Of a DNA stretch of 64,000 nt, positions 1-9,483 are shown piece by piece. The DNA is from Chloroflexota bacterium (GTDB lineage: Bacteria; Chloroflexota; UBA11872; VXNJ01). Where the stretch lies: NCBI GenBank assembly GCA_009840625.1, contig VXNJ01000001.1, positions 434,001 to 498,000 of the forward strand, read 5' to 3'. Within the stretch, counting starts at the first letter, position 1; the number at the start of each line of letters is the position of its first letter. The notes beneath the pieces are model-generated. The model searched no databases and was not told the DNA's origin. It worked only from the letters and a program-made list of their open reading frames with translations. Position numbers and translations under genes: made by a program.

Positions 1-166
1 CGGCTCCGCCAACGCCGGCGTCCAAGTGGTCGCGCATCAATACCGCCAGTAGCGTCAATACCGGTAGCCAGCCGCCAACCGAAAGTGCGAAGCAGACGTT
101 CAAGGCCACGTAGGGCCGATCGGTCAATCCGCTGCCGCGCGGGATGGAATCAGGCCCGGAAGTCAT
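1..166 (-). CDS. MFS transporter, N-terminal fragment (runs off window edge)
   Basis: About 55 residues of the N-terminus of a major facilitator superfamily permease; the rest lies beyond base 1. It starts at an ATG (166) and contains DRPYVALN, GGWLPVLTLLA and MRDHL. These match the same positions of the complete MFS gene upstream (DRPYVVFS, GGWLPVLALLA, MRDHL), so the two are tandem paralogues on the same strand, 150 bp apart. The first transmembrane helix is visible. The substrate cannot be inferred. Confidence 0.75.
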   Translation of the reverse strand, partial: MTSGPDSIPRGSGLTDRPYVALNVCFALSVGGWLPVLTLLAVLMRDHLDAGVGGA

Positions 167-316
167 CACGTCGCACCATTTCGCGGCAACCGTGAATCTT
201 GCCAACAGTTCGTTCTGAAGGGCCTTTCGGAGATTTGAAGGGAAGCGGAAAAGCTTCCGGATAGGTGCGGACCCAAGCGGGTTCCCGTGCCTGCACCAAC
301 GCTTCCAATCTTCCGA

Positions 317-1510
317 TTAAGGCCGCAGAGTTCTGCGTGGCAAAGCCAGAACGCTGTACAGCGCCGGCGCAAACAGGGCCGCCGAGACCAGAAAGGCGAC
401 CCGGTGGTCAACCTGCCAGAGCAGGCCGGCCAAAAGGGCGCCGGCGATCATGCCGGTGGAAAACATGCTGGTGTGCAACCCGGAGATCGCCGGGATTTCG
501 GCCGGTTGAACGAGGTCGCCGCTGATCGCTGTTATCAGCGTGTGGTAGGCAGCGTGCGAGAACGACTGCATGGCGGCGGCGAGCAGGAGCACCGACAGGA
601 TTTGCGAGTGCCAGAAAAGCAGCGACGCGCCCGCGCCGATTAGCATCGATCCGGCCAGGAGATTGCGCCGCCCGATCCGGTCCGAGAGCGACCCGACCAG
701 GACCTGGGAGGCACCCCCGCCGATCGCCCCGGCGGTCAGGTAAAAGCCAACCGATGCAAGCTGGCCGGTAAGGTCCAGGAGCACCAGCGCCGAGAGCAGC
801 TGGAAGACGCCGAAATTCAGGCCCGAAACCAGGCGCGCGAACGCGGCCGCCAGGTTCAGGCGATCGGAGAGCAGACGCAGGTATCCGGCGAGCGGGAACC
901 TCTTCTGCGCGACCGCCGGGCCGGACCCCGAATCCAGCTCGGGCAGCGGGGACAGCACCACCAGCGATGAGATCGCCAGCAGGCCGGCTCCGCCCAGAAT
1001 CGTCGCCCAGATTCCGATCGCTTGGCCCAGCCAGGTCAGGATCGGACCGGAAACTCCAGGCGCCAGAGTCATCACAAATGCGTTCACACCGGTCCCGGCG
1101 CCGCGGCGCGCCGGCGCAACCGCCTGCAGGAGGTAGGTGCTGGTGCCGGTCCAGAAAAAAGGAACCACCAGGCCGGCCAGCGGGGCCAGCGCGATTACGT
1201 GCCAGCCCTCCCGGATGAGGCTGAGCAGGCCGGCGAACCCCATCATCCCGGCAGTTCCGATCAGCAGGGTCAGGCGGCCGCCCCAGCGCGATGCGAACGA
1301 TCCGGCAAACAGGCTCACAACCGATGCGACGGTCTGGATCACCAGGATCGTTGCCATCGCGGCCAGGACGCTCGAACCCAGATGATCGCGCATGTAAATC
1401 GCCAGAAGGGCCAGCACCGGCAGCCAGCCGCCCATCGCGAGGGCCTGCGAAAGGGAAAAGACCACATACGGTCGGTCGCGGAGCCGGCCCGCCGACGATT
1501 GAGCTTGCAA
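317..1510 (-). CDS. MFS transporter
   Basis: Integral membrane permease of about 397 residues with roughly 12 hydrophobic segments. The loop after helix 2 reads GSFASRWGGR, and the second half has the MFS-type loop GSLSDRIGRRN, consistent with the pseudo-duplicated MFS fold. I chose TTG at 1510, preceded by GAGG, because it gives a leader before DRPYV of about the same length as in the tandem paralogue; a GTG at 1552 would add 14 residues. It diverges from the aconitase X genes. Drug/H+ antiporter-like, substrate unknown. Confidence 0.85.
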   Translation of the reverse strand: MQAQSSAGRLRDRPYVVFSLSQALAMGGWLPVLALLAIYMRDHLGSSVLAAMATILVIQTVASVVSLFAGSFASRWGGRLTLLIGTAGMMGFAGLLSLIREGWHVIALAPLAGLVVPFFWTGTSTYLLQAVAPARRGAGTGVNAFVMTLAPGVSGPILTWLGQAIGIWATILGGAGLLAISSLVVLSPLPELDSGSGPAVAQKRFPLAGYLRLLSDRLNLAAAFARLVSGLNFGVFQLLSALVLLDLTGQLASVGFYLTAGAIGGGASQVLVGSLSDRIGRRNLLAGSMLIGAGASLLFWHSQILSVLLLAAAMQSFSHAAYHTLITAISGDLVQPAEIPAISGLHTSMFSTGMIAGALLAGLLWQVDHRVAFLVSAALFAPALYSVLALPRRTLRP

Positions 1511-1709
1511 ATTGCCTCGTTCGCGAAATGGGCGGATCGGCCAACGGCGCACCCCAAGCCCGACGACTCGCCGCTACGGGGCAAGGACGGTCTCGGCAAT
1601 GCCGCTGCGCGCGGCGATTTCGCATTCTGGCAGATCGATCCGGCGCCGGACTGATCGGCATTGGCAAAATCTATTTGCCTGCGGCGAACCCGCCCGGGGG
1701 CAATCGCCA

Positions 1710-2969
1710 ATGGAGCAGATTCCGACCGCAATGCGGCTCAACTCCCAAGAACAGGCAATGCTGGCCGGAGAGTCCGGCCAGGCGGCCCAACTGGCCCTGC
1801 AATTGCAGATAAAAGTGGGCGATTTCTTCGGCGCCGAGGATATGGTTCCGGTCCGGTCGGCGCACCTGGCCGCAGACGCCGAATCCTTGCGCGACTTCGG
1901 CGTCCAGTATCTGCGCTCGATCGCAGACCGGGACGGACGATTCAAGATTCCCACCACGATCAACGCCGGCGCCGCCGATCCGGACCGCCCCGGCGTGATC
2001 GGCCAGCGCCGCGTCTGGCACTCGCGCACCCGGGACATAAATGCGGCATTGGATGCGATGGGCGCGCACATGTGCCTGACCTGCGTCAATTACCAGCTGC
2101 TCGACCAACCGCACCTGGGCGAGCACCTGGCGTGGGGGGACACCGGGACCGTGATCTGGGCCAATTCGATCTGCGGGGCGCGTTCAAACTTCGAGGCCGG
2201 GCCGGCCGCACTCTGCGCTGGCATCACCGGGCGAACGCCGCGCTACGGGATGCATCTGGACGTCAACCGGCGAGCCGAGGTCCTGGTGCGGGTCAGCGCC
2301 CGCCCGCGGGGCCGCGGCCAGTGGAGTGCGCTGGGCGGGCTGGTGGGCCGCGAATTGAACGACTACTGGAGAGTCCCCTGCTTTGTCGGCGATTTCGGAT
2401 CACCCAGCCCGGACGAGCTCAAGTTCTTTGGCGCCGCGCTGGCCAGCTTCGGGTCGACTCCGATGTTCCACTGGGTCGGACTGACTCCCGAAGCGCCCAG
2501 CCTTGAAGCCGCATTCGGGAGTGCATCGCCTAAGCGCACGCTGGACGTCGACGATGCCGCGATCGCCGGATTCATGCGGGAGTTCACGCCCGATTCGGAC
2601 GCGGCCGATGTGGTCGCCTTCTCGGCTCCGCAGCTGTCCCCGCAGGAGATTGCCGATCTGGCGGCCCGTTTTCGCGGGCGGCGCGTCAGCGACCGGGTCC
2701 TCTGCCTGGCAACGACAAGCCCGATGGCTCGGCTGGAGGCGGAACGGCTCGGCCACGCCGGGACGCTGGCCGGCTCCGGCGTGGAGCTGATCGCCGGGAC
2801 CTGCTTTTACGTAATGGCCCCCCATGAACTCGTCAGTTCACGCGGTTTCCGCACCATCGTCACCGACTCGGCCAAGCTGGCCAACATAATCTCCGGCTAC
2901 GGATACCAGCCGGCCTTGCGGGGAACCGACGACTGCGTCGACGCCGCAATCACCGGGAAGATCCCGTGA
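1710..2969 (+). CDS. Aconitase X catalytic (large) subunit
   Basis: Member of the aconitase X large-subunit family (DUF521/PF04412), 419 residues. Candidate iron-sulfur cysteines are C122, C125 (MCLTCVNY) and C155 (NSICGARSN), the last in the conserved ANSxxGARxN motif. The family dehydrates cis-3-hydroxy-L-proline in bacteria and mevalonate 5-phosphate in archaea; the substrate here is not decidable. ATG 1710 is preceded by a GGGGG run. The reading frame is open further upstream (to 1512), but that part overlaps the promoter region of the divergent MFS gene and looks non-coding. The small subunit follows with a 4-bp overlap. Confidence 0.88.
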   Translation: MEQIPTAMRLNSQEQAMLAGESGQAAQLALQLQIKVGDFFGAEDMVPVRSAHLAADAESLRDFGVQYLRSIADRDGRFKIPTTINAGAADPDRPGVIGQRRVWHSRTRDINAALDAMGAHMCLTCVNYQLLDQPHLGEHLAWGDTGTVIWANSICGARSNFEAGPAALCAGITGRTPRYGMHLDVNRRAEVLVRVSARPRGRGQWSALGGLVGRELNDYWRVPCFVGDFGSPSPDELKFFGAALASFGSTPMFHWVGLTPEAPSLEAAFGSASPKRTLDVDDAAIAGFMREFTPDSDAADVVAFSAPQLSPQEIADLAARFRGRRVSDRVLCLATTSPMARLEAERLGHAGTLAGSGVELIAGTCFYVMAPHELVSSRGFRTIVTDSAKLANIISGYGYQPALRGTDDCVDAAITGKIP

Positions 2970-3397
2970 GCCGGCCGCCCGACCTGGTTCTGCGGGGACG
3001 CGCCGGCGTCGGACCGTCAGTTTCCGGAGTGGCCCTGGTCTCGCAGTCCGGGTTTTCGGCCCGTTACGACCTGGATCGCGAATCGGGCGTGTTTTCGCGG
3101 CCGGCCCATGACCTGTTCGGCCAGAGCTACCTGGAACGGATCCTGGTGTTCCCTACCGCCAAGGGCGGAATCGCCACCTCCTGGATGCTGGCCGAAATGG
3201 CCTCGCGCGACATGGCGCCGCTGGGGCTGATTTTTTCGTCGACCAATCCGGTCATGGTGCAAGGTGCGGTGCTGGCCGACCTGCCGCTCATGGCCGGGCT
3301 CGATCCCGATCCGGTCGTGGCGATCAAGACCGGGGATCGGGTGGAGCTCGACCCGGCCGCGGGCCGGGTCCGCGTATGGCGGGCCGAAGGTAGTTGA
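2966..3397 (+). CDS. Aconitase X swivelling (small) subunit
   Basis: 143 residues of the DUF126/PF01989 family, the mobile swivel domain that completes aconitase X. Typical signatures are GQSYLERILVFPTAKGG (around residue 51) and the ATSWMLAEM helix. It starts with GTG at 2966 inside the GTGA overlap with the large subunit stop, so the two are translationally coupled and presumably form one heterodimer. Archaeal and some bacterial enzymes have this split arrangement; others are fused. Confidence 0.88.
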   Translation: MSRPPDLVLRGRAGVGPSVSGVALVSQSGFSARYDLDRESGVFSRPAHDLFGQSYLERILVFPTAKGGIATSWMLAEMASRDMAPLGLIFSSTNPVMVQGAVLADLPLMAGLDPDPVVAIKTGDRVELDPAAGRVRVWRAEGS

Positions 3398-3443
3398 ATC
3401 ATTTCGATCGCCGCCGCGCGGCGGGATTTGACGGGAGCACTAG

Positions 3444-4898
3444 GTGAATTCCGAGAAACCCAACATCCTGTTCATCACCATGGACCAGCTCCGCTACGAC
3501 GCGCTGGGGGTCACCAGCGGCGGCCGGGTCAAGACCCCCAACATCGACCGGCTGGCGAGCGAAGGAGTGCTGTGCGAGAAATTCTTCGTTCACTCGCCGA
3601 TGTGCCAGCCTTCGCGGGCATCGATCATCACCGGACGGTACCCGCGGGTGACGGGAGTGCGCTGGAACTGGTACAACCTGCCCGATGACCCGAACCTGGC
3701 CCGCATGCTGGACGCATCGGGGTACCACACGATGGCCATCGGCAAGATGCACTTTACGCCGATCGAGGACAACCACGGATTCAAGGACCGGGTTTACGTC
3801 GAAGGCAAGATGTTCTCCGACTACGACGAGTACCGCACGATGCTTGGCTCCAAAGGCCTGGACGGCCGCTATTTCGAGCACGTGAAGCGCTGGAACAACG
3901 TGGACAACTTCGGCGCCGAGGTCTTTCCTCTTGGAGACGAGAACTACGTCGATTCATTCATCGGCGCGCGGGGGGTCGAAATGATCGCGTCCTGCGGGGA
4001 CGATCCATTCTTTGCCTGGTTTTCGTTCTGCAACCCGCACATGCCATTTGATCCGCCCGATTCGGTCGCGGACATGTACGACCCGGACGACATGGAGATC
4101 CCGCCCGATTTCTACCGTTCGCAGACCATGCGCTGGCCCGAGTACCGGACCAGCTCCGGACAGCAGGACTTCTCGCTGCTGACCGAGGAAAAACTGGCCC
4201 GGATCAAGGCCTACTACTACGCCACGATCTCGCTGGTCGACCGCGAGATCGGCCGCCTGCTGGATACGCTCGAACGCAAGGGCGTGCTGGACGAGACGGT
4301 CATCTTCTTTTTTGCCGACCACGGCGAGATGCTGGGGAACCGCGGCGTCCTCTGGAAGGGCCGCATGCTCTATGACCACATCACCCACGTGCCGCTGATA
4401 GTTCGCTACCCACGCGAATACGGCGGCGGCCAGATTGTCTCCGACATGCTCCAGGCGGTCGACCTGGTTCCGACGGTTCTGGATTTCTGCGGGGTGGACG
4501 GCCATATCGGACTGCAGGGTCAGAGTTTCAGGCGGCTGCTGGCTAAGGAACAGGTGCCCTGGCGGGACTGGGCGTTCGCCGAGTCGCTGAACATGAAGAT
4601 GCTGCGCACTCATGACTGGAAACTGATCCACTACGGTTCAAAGCCCTACGGGGAGCTGTACAACCTGGCCGAAGACCCCCTGGAGCTCGACAACCTCTAC
4701 GAAGACCCGGGCTGGCGCGAAAAGCGTTTCGAGCTCACCCGCCGGTTGGCCGATGTCCTGATCGAGACCGAAGACCAGTTACCGGGCCCGGCGACCGGAA
4801 CCGCTTACGAAGGGCTGTCCGGGCACCATCCAGCCCAGGAATACGGCGGCCGCGATCCCGACACTTACGCATACGGAAGCCGGCGCAGCCCGCGTTGA
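3444..4898 (+). CDS. Sulfatase, type I (formylglycine-dependent)
   Basis: Alkaline-phosphatase-superfamily sulfatase, 484 residues. The N-terminal metal site lies in NILFITMDQLRYD. The formylglycine motif CQPSR is at C54, followed by ASIITGRYP, and a second metal site is in FFFADHGEMLG. There is no signal peptide, so it should act in the cytoplasm. GTG start at 3444 has GGGAG six bases upstream. It ends 12 bp from the convergent phoU, with no visible terminator. Closest in style to choline-sulfatase/iduronate-type enzymes; substrate unknown. No maturase (FGE or anSME) is in this window. Confidence 0.92.
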   Translation: MNSEKPNILFITMDQLRYDALGVTSGGRVKTPNIDRLASEGVLCEKFFVHSPMCQPSRASIITGRYPRVTGVRWNWYNLPDDPNLARMLDASGYHTMAIGKMHFTPIEDNHGFKDRVYVEGKMFSDYDEYRTMLGSKGLDGRYFEHVKRWNNVDNFGAEVFPLGDENYVDSFIGARGVEMIASCGDDPFFAWFSFCNPHMPFDPPDSVADMYDPDDMEIPPDFYRSQTMRWPEYRTSSGQQDFSLLTEEKLARIKAYYYATISLVDREIGRLLDTLERKGVLDETVIFFFADHGEMLGNRGVLWKGRMLYDHITHVPLIVRYPREYGGGQIVSDMLQAVDLVPTVLDFCGVDGHIGLQGQSFRRLLAKEQVPWRDWAFAESLNMKMLRTHDWKLIHYGSKPYGELYNLAEDPLELDNLYEDPGWREKRFELTRRLADVLIETEDQLPGPATGTAYEGLSGHHPAQEYGGRDPDTYAYGSRRSPR

Positions 4899-4910
4899 GA
4901 TACCGGCCGG

Positions 4911-5603
4911 CTATTGCTCCGCCTGAGGCGAATACAGCCCACCCTGGACCCCGGTAACGAAGTAGTGCGCCCGTTCGGCGATGTTGACTGAGCGGTCGGC
5001 GATCCGCTCCAGCGTGTGGGCGATCCAGATGAGATAGGTGGCGCGCCGGATGGACGCGGGGTCTTCGATCATGTAGGAGAGCAATTCGCGCAGCACCTGC
5101 TGGTAAAGATCGTCGATCTCGTCGTCCCTGTGCCGAACCGAGAATGCGCGATCGACGTCGCGTTCGGTGAACGAGAGCATTGCGGTGTGCAGCATTTCGG
5201 TGGCAATGTCCGACATCCGCGGGATGTCGATCAGCGGCTTTAGAGGCGGTTCCTGCCCCATTTGCAGACCGATCTTGGCTATTCCCTCTGCGTAGTCGCC
5301 AATCCGCTCCAGCTCGGCGGCAATCAACAGCACCGAGATGATCTGCCGCAGGTCCGCAGCCATCGGCGCCTGCATGGCGATCAGTTCGATGCAGTGCTCC
5401 TGAATGGCCAATTCCTGCGTATCGATTTCGTCATCGTTGGCGATAACTGTCCGGGCCAGGTCCATGTCCCGGGTTCGCACCGCTTCGATGCAGTCGCGCA
5501 CCGAACGTTCGACCAGATTGGCCAGGATTATCAATCGGTCCTGCGCCAGCTCCAGGTTCTTGGTGTACTCGTGGCGCTGGGCGCCGAGGGGCAAATCTCT
5601 CAT
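4911..5603 (-). CDS. phoU: Phosphate-signalling protein PhoU
   Basis: 230 residues, all-helical, with two PhoU repeats. Conserved pieces are the DxELD-like NDDEIDTQE with [18 protein letters not shown] in the first half and [17 protein letters not shown] in the second. It links the Pst transporter to the PhoR kinase and keeps the regulon off when phosphate is abundant. It starts at ATG 5603, which overlaps the pstB stop (ATGA), and is the last gene of the phoP-to-phoU run. Confidence 0.95.
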   Translation of the reverse strand: MRDLPLGAQRHEYTKNLELAQDRLIILANLVERSVRDCIEAVRTRDMDLARTVIANDDEIDTQELAIQEHCIELIAMQAPMAADLRQIISVLLIAAELERIGDYAEGIAKIGLQMGQEPPLKPLIDIPRMSDIATEMLHTAMLSFTERDVDRAFSVRHRDDEIDDLYQQVLRELLSYMIEDPASIRRATYLIWIAHTLERIADRSVNIAERAHYFVTGVQGGLYSPQAEQ

Positions 5604-6451
5604 CCGAACCTGCCGGTGATGTAGGCCTCGGTGCGCTCGTCGGATGGATTGGTGAAGACCTTATGGGTCTCGTCGAATTCGATCAGTTCGCCGGCGCCGC
5701 GGGCGTTGTTGAGAAAGTAGGCCGTCATGTCCGATATCCGGGCGGCCTGCTGCATGTTGTGAGTGACGATCACGATCGTGTACTTCTCGCGCAGCTCGCG
5801 GATCAGGTCCTCGATCTTGGTGGTCGCGATCGGGTCCAGCGCCGAACAGGGCTCGTCCATCAGGATCACGTCCGGCGACACCGCTATGGCGCGGGCGATG
5901 CAGAGCCGTTGCTGCTGGCCGCCGGAGAGCGCCAGCGCCGATCGCTTGAGGTCGTCCTTGACCTCGTCCCAGAGGGCCGCCTGGCGCAACGAGCGTTCAA
6001 CTAATTCATCCATGTCGCCCCGGTAGCCGTTGACCTTGGGTCCGTAGGCGACGTTCTGGTAAATCGACTTTGGAAAGGGATTGGGTTTTTGGAACACCAT
6101 TCCGATCTGCCGGCGCACTTCGACCGGATCTACGTTGCGCGCGAAAACATTCTGCCCGCGGTATAGCACTTCGCCTTTCACGCGCGTCCCGCGCACCATC
6201 TCGTTCATGCGGTTGAACAAGCGCAGATAGGTGCTCTTGCCGCAACCGGAAGGCCCGATGATCGCAGTCACCTGGTTGTGCGGAATAGTGAGCGTTACGC
6301 CTTCCAACGCCATCAGGCGCCCGTACCAGAAGCTGACGTTCCGGGTCGCCAGGATCGGATGCGGCCAGGCCTCCCCGTTTGGCGGCGCCGACGGCGCCGA
6401 AGCGGGCGCTTGGGCGTACCGCTGCGCGGTTCTCACGTTGGATTCGATCAT
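5600..6451 (-). CDS. pstB: Phosphate ABC transporter ATP-binding protein
   Basis: 283 residues from ATG 6451, which overlaps the pstA stop as ATGA; the upstream extension to 6505 lies within pstA and was dropped. Walker A is GPSGCGKST, the signature LSGGQQQRL and Walker [14 protein letters not shown]. It energises high-affinity phosphate uptake with PstSCA. About 45 N-terminal residues, with an Ala/Pro-rich stretch, precede the usual NVSFWYG start of the domain; this may be a linker or the true start may lie further in. Confidence 0.96.
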   Translation of the reverse strand: MIESNVRTAQRYAQAPASAPSAPPNGEAWPHPILATRNVSFWYGRLMALEGVTLTIPHNQVTAIIGPSGCGKSTYLRLFNRMNEMVRGTRVKGEVLYRGQNVFARNVDPVEVRRQIGMVFQKPNPFPKSIYQNVAYGPKVNGYRGDMDELVERSLRQAALWDEVKDDLKRSALALSGGQQQRLCIARAIAVSPDVILMDEPCSALDPIATTKIEDLIRELREKYTIVIVTHNMQQAARISDMTAYFLNNARGAGELIEFDETHKVFTNPSDERTEAYITGRFG

Positions 6452-7335
6452 CGGTTGGCCCGTTCGAATTTGTAGCGAAGTATCACGGCGGTCAGGTTCG
6501 CGCAAAGCAACACGATCAGCAAAATCACGATCCCGCCGGCGGCGAGCGAAGCAAATTCGGGGTTCGGCAGCGATACCCAGTTGAATATCTGAATCGGCAA
6601 CACCGTGAAAAGGTCCATCGGGCCCTGCGGGTCAAACGCAATGTACGTCAGCGCCCCGATGGTAATCAACGGCGCGGTTTCGCCGATCGCGCGCGCCAGG
6701 GCCAATATCGTGCCGGTCAGGATCCCTGGGAGCGCCGCCGGCAGCACGGTCTTGTAGATGACTTCCCAGCGGCTGGCGCCAAGCGCGTAACCGCCCTCAC
6801 GCAGCGAGTCGGGAACGGCGCGGATGGCTTCGCGTGCCGCAACGATGATGATCGGCAGCACCAGCAGCGACATCGTCAGCGCCCCGGCGACGATGCTGCG
6901 GCCCAACCCGAAAGTGCGGACGAACAATCCCAGTCCGAGTAGCCCGTAAACGACCGAGGGCACGCCGGCGAGATTGGCGACGTTTATCTGGATGAAGCGG
7001 GTGATCCAGTTCTCCGGCGCGTACTCCTCAAGGTATATCGCCGATGCGACCCCCAGCGGGAACGAGATCAGGGCGGTGAACGCGATCAGCCAGAGGCTGC
7101 CCAGCAGCGCCGAGCGCAAACCCGATTCTTCAGGGAAGCGCGATGGAAAGCTGGTCAGGAATGCCAGGTCGATTTCGGGCAGGCCGCGCGAGAAGACGTC
7201 CAGCAGCAACGAGGCCAGGACGGCCAGCGCCAGCACAACCGAAATCAGCGTCGTCGCATAGAAGATCCAGGTCTTTACGGTCCGCCACCCGATCGAGCGT
7301 CGGGCCGCGGCAACCGAACCTTCCGGCGATCTCAT
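6448..7335 (-). CDS. pstA: Phosphate ABC transporter permease PstA
   Basis: 295 residues with about six transmembrane helices. The EAA-type cytoplasmic loop that contacts PstB reads [28 protein letters not shown] and YLEEYAP are typical of PstA. ATG 7335 overlaps the pstC stop (ATGA), and its own stop overlaps pstB. It forms the translocation channel with PstC. Confidence 0.95.
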   Translation of the reverse strand: MRSPEGSVAAARRSIGWRTVKTWIFYATTLISVVLALAVLASLLLDVFSRGLPEIDLAFLTSFPSRFPEESGLRSALLGSLWLIAFTALISFPLGVASAIYLEEYAPENWITRFIQINVANLAGVPSVVYGLLGLGLFVRTFGLGRSIVAGALTMSLLVLPIIIVAAREAIRAVPDSLREGGYALGASRWEVIYKTVLPAALPGILTGTILALARAIGETAPLITIGALTYIAFDPQGPMDLFTVLPIQIFNWVSLPNPEFASLAAGGIVILLIVLLCANLTAVILRYKFERANR

Positions 7336-8255
7336 TCGTACACCTCGCGAAACCGCCGAACGAGCCAGTCGCCAAGCAGATTCATCACGAAAGTCATGGC
7401 GAACAGCAGCGTGCCGACGGCAAATATCGTCTGGTACTCGATCGTGCCCTGTGGCGTATCGCCCAGCGATACCTGCACGATGTAAGCGGTCATCGTTTCC
7501 ATCGAATTGAGCAGGTCAAACCCCAAGCGGGGCTGCTGACCGGCGGCGATCGAGACGATCATCGTTTCCCCGATCGCCCTGGAGATCGAAAGTATCACCG
7601 CGGCCAGGATGCCCGAGAGGGCCGCCGGGACGATCACCTTGACCGCAGTCTCCAGCTTGGTTGCACCCAGCGCGTACGAACCCTCACGCAGGCCGACCGG
7701 GACTGCTTGCAACGCGTCCTCGGTAATCGAGGCCATCATCGGCAGGATCATGAAACCCATCACGATGCCGGCCGAGAGGACGTTGAATATTCCCGCGTCG
7801 GGAAATATCTCCCGCAGGATGGGTGTGACGAACAACAATGCGAAATATCCGTAAACCACGGTCGGGATTCCGGCCAGTACTTCAAGGGCCGGCTTCAGGA
7901 CGGTGCGCAACTGGGGTGCCGCCACTTCGGACATGAAGATCGCCGCAAGGAGCCCAAGCGGAACTGCGATCAGCATCGCCACCAGCGCCACCGCCAGCGT
8001 GCCGTTTACCAGCGGCAGCACGCCGAAGTGTTTGGATACGAATAACGGTGTCCAGCGGGTGCCGGTCAGAAACTCGACCGGCGAAACCTGGGTGAAGAAC
8101 TGGAACGTCTCGCCCAGCAAGGTAAAGATGATCCCGGCAGTGGTGAGCACCGAGACCGCCGCAGCCGCGAAAAGGACTGATCGCACCGCCCCCTCTACCA
8201 GGATTCGCTTGCGCTTGGGCGAGAGGTCTACGGTTTGTTGCTGTTGCATTGTCAC
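7332..8255 (-). CDS. pstC: Phosphate ABC transporter permease PstC
   Basis: 307 residues, six predicted membrane segments. The EAA loop is [22 protein letters not shown], and [11 protein letters not shown] and SRAIGETM are PstC-like. GTG at 8255 or ATG at 8249 (MQQQQ) could be the start. It is separated from pstS by 123 bp that carry a hairpin right after the pstS stop. Confidence 0.95.
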   Translation of the reverse strand: MTMQQQQTVDLSPKRKRILVEGAVRSVLFAAAAVSVLTTAGIIFTLLGETFQFFTQVSPVEFLTGTRWTPLFVSKHFGVLPLVNGTLAVALVAMLIAVPLGLLAAIFMSEVAAPQLRTVLKPALEVLAGIPTVVYGYFALLFVTPILREIFPDAGIFNVLSAGIVMGFMILPMMASITEDALQAVPVGLREGSYALGATKLETAVKVIVPAALSGILAAVILSISRAIGETMIVSIAAGQQPRLGFDLLNSMETMTAYIVQVSLGDTPQGTIEYQTIFAVGTLLFAMTFVMNLLGDWLVRRFREVYE

Positions 8256-8357
8256 CCGGTCAGGCGGCGGCGGTTGGCCGCGCCATAGGATTTTGCGTTC
8301 GGGGATTTCCCGATCGCCCGCAGACCCGAGCGGCGGCCGCGGACTGGAGTCGCCGCG

Positions 8358-8377
8358 AGCCGCCGGTTCGCGGCGCT
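8358..8377 (-). promoter_or_regulatory. Hairpin directly after the pstS stop codon
   Basis: On the minus strand AGCGCCG-CGAAC-CGGCGGCT forms seven base pairs with one bulged G, beginning 2 nt past the pstS stop. There is no T-tract, so it is not a classic terminator. In many pst operons such a structure protects the pstS message and reduces read-through, giving more PstS than membrane subunits. That role is inference. Confidence 0.45.
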
Positions 8378-8378
8378 A

Positions 8379-9368
8379 CTAGCGGCTTTCAAATTTTTCA
8401 AGTTGTTCGGCGTACATTTCATCGGGCATGGCCACGTAACCGACATCCGCGGCTACGTGTTTGGCGTTTTCCAGGTAGAAGTGGATGAATTCCTCCACTT
8501 CGGGGCGCTCGGCCGCCTGGTTGCTCACATAGAAGAACAGCGGTCGCGAGAGCGGCGCGTAGGTCCCGTCGTTTACGGTGGTCTCGGAAGGCGATACGCA
8601 GCCGTTGCCGCCATCTACGGGGACGAGCTTCAAGCGATCGGCGTTGGCGGCGTAATAAGCCAGGCCGAGAAATCCGGTGGCGCTGGCATCACCGGCGATC
8701 CCCTGAACCAGGACATTGTCATCCTCGGACGGGGTGAAATCGCCGCGGCTGTGGCCCTCTTCGCCGTTTATCACCTCGGTGAAGAAATCAAACGTCCCCG
8801 AATCCACGCCCGGGCCGTAGAGGACGAGGCCGCGATCCGGAAAGCCATCGCGGACCTGAGACCAACTGGTGATTTTTTCTTCGGCCTCGGGGTCCCAGAT
8901 CCTCTTCAATTCGTCGACGGTGAGACAGTCGACCCAGTCGGCGGCCGGGTTGGCGAGCACCGCGAGCCCGTCGAACGCAACTGTGAGCTCGGTGAAATCG
9001 ACCCCGTTTTCGGTGCAGACCGCAGTTTCCGATTCCTTGATCGTGCGCGATGCGTTTGACAGGTCGGTTTCTCCGATGCAGAACTTCTTGAAACCGCCCC
9101 CGGAGCCCGAAATACCCACCGGGATCCGCACATTGGGATGGAGCTTTACGAATTCTTCCGCAACCGCCTGGGTAACCGGGCCGACAGTCGACGAACCGTC
9201 GGCCAGAATCGTGCCGCTCAGCCCTGATCCAGCGGTCAAATTCTGGTCACTCATGGCGTCGGAACCAGCGCTCGGGGAAGCCTCATCCGGGTCGCAAGCG
9301 GCCATGGCGGTGAAGGCGGCCAGGGCTCCTGTAGCGGCCAGCAGACTGCGCCTTGAAAGCTGGGTCAT
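8379..9368 (-). CDS. pstS: Phosphate-binding lipoprotein PstS
   Basis: 329 residues. The N-terminus has an RR-type (Tat-like) signal with [10 protein letters not shown] and a lipobox-like TAMAAC, predicting export and lipid anchoring near C24. The periplasmic-binding-protein fold shows the phosphate-contacting [11 protein letters not shown] and [27 protein letters not shown] carries the second Ser/Thr ligand group. It captures phosphate for PstCAB. The array of TTGAC repeats 75-114 bp upstream suggests direct control by PhoP. Confidence 0.94.
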   Translation of the reverse strand: MTQLSRRSLLAATGALAAFTAMAACDPDEASPSAGSDAMSDQNLTAGSGLSGTILADGSSTVGPVTQAVAEEFVKLHPNVRIPVGISGSGGGFKKFCIGETDLSNASRTIKESETAVCTENGVDFTELTVAFDGLAVLANPAADWVDCLTVDELKRIWDPEAEEKITSWSQVRDGFPDRGLVLYGPGVDSGTFDFFTEVINGEEGHSRGDFTPSEDDNVLVQGIAGDASATGFLGLAYYAANADRLKLVPVDGGNGCVSPSETTVNDGTYAPLSRPLFFYVSNQAAERPEVEEFIHFYLENAKHVAADVGYVAMPDEMYAEQLEKFESR

Positions 9369-9442
9369 TGCTCGTCCGGTTGTGGCTGAAACTGAATTGC
9401 CAGCCCAAAGTTAGGTGACGACGCCGGCCTGTCGTCGGGGCA

Positions 9443-9482
9443 ATGTCAACGCTGCGTCAATTCGCAGCTAGCGGCCCGTCAA
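9443..9482 (-). promoter_or_regulatory. Pho-box-like direct repeat array upstream of pstS
   Basis: Read on the minus strand, TTGAC begins at 9482, 9460 and 9449, i.e. on an exact 11-bp grid. The fourth slot (9471, CTAGC) is degenerate. Known PhoB/PhoP sites are 6-7 bp direct repeats with 11-bp periodicity (TTAACA-type in Bacillus, CTGTCAT-type in E. coli), so this is a good match in architecture. It begins 2 bp after the phoR stop. No convincing -10 box could be fixed. Confidence 0.6.
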
Positions 9483-9483
9483 A

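Noticed and set aside
408-1667. A 419-codon minus-strand ORF overlapping the MFS gene
   Set aside because: It is a GC-driven shadow; the other frame contains clear membrane helices and matches the tandem paralogue.
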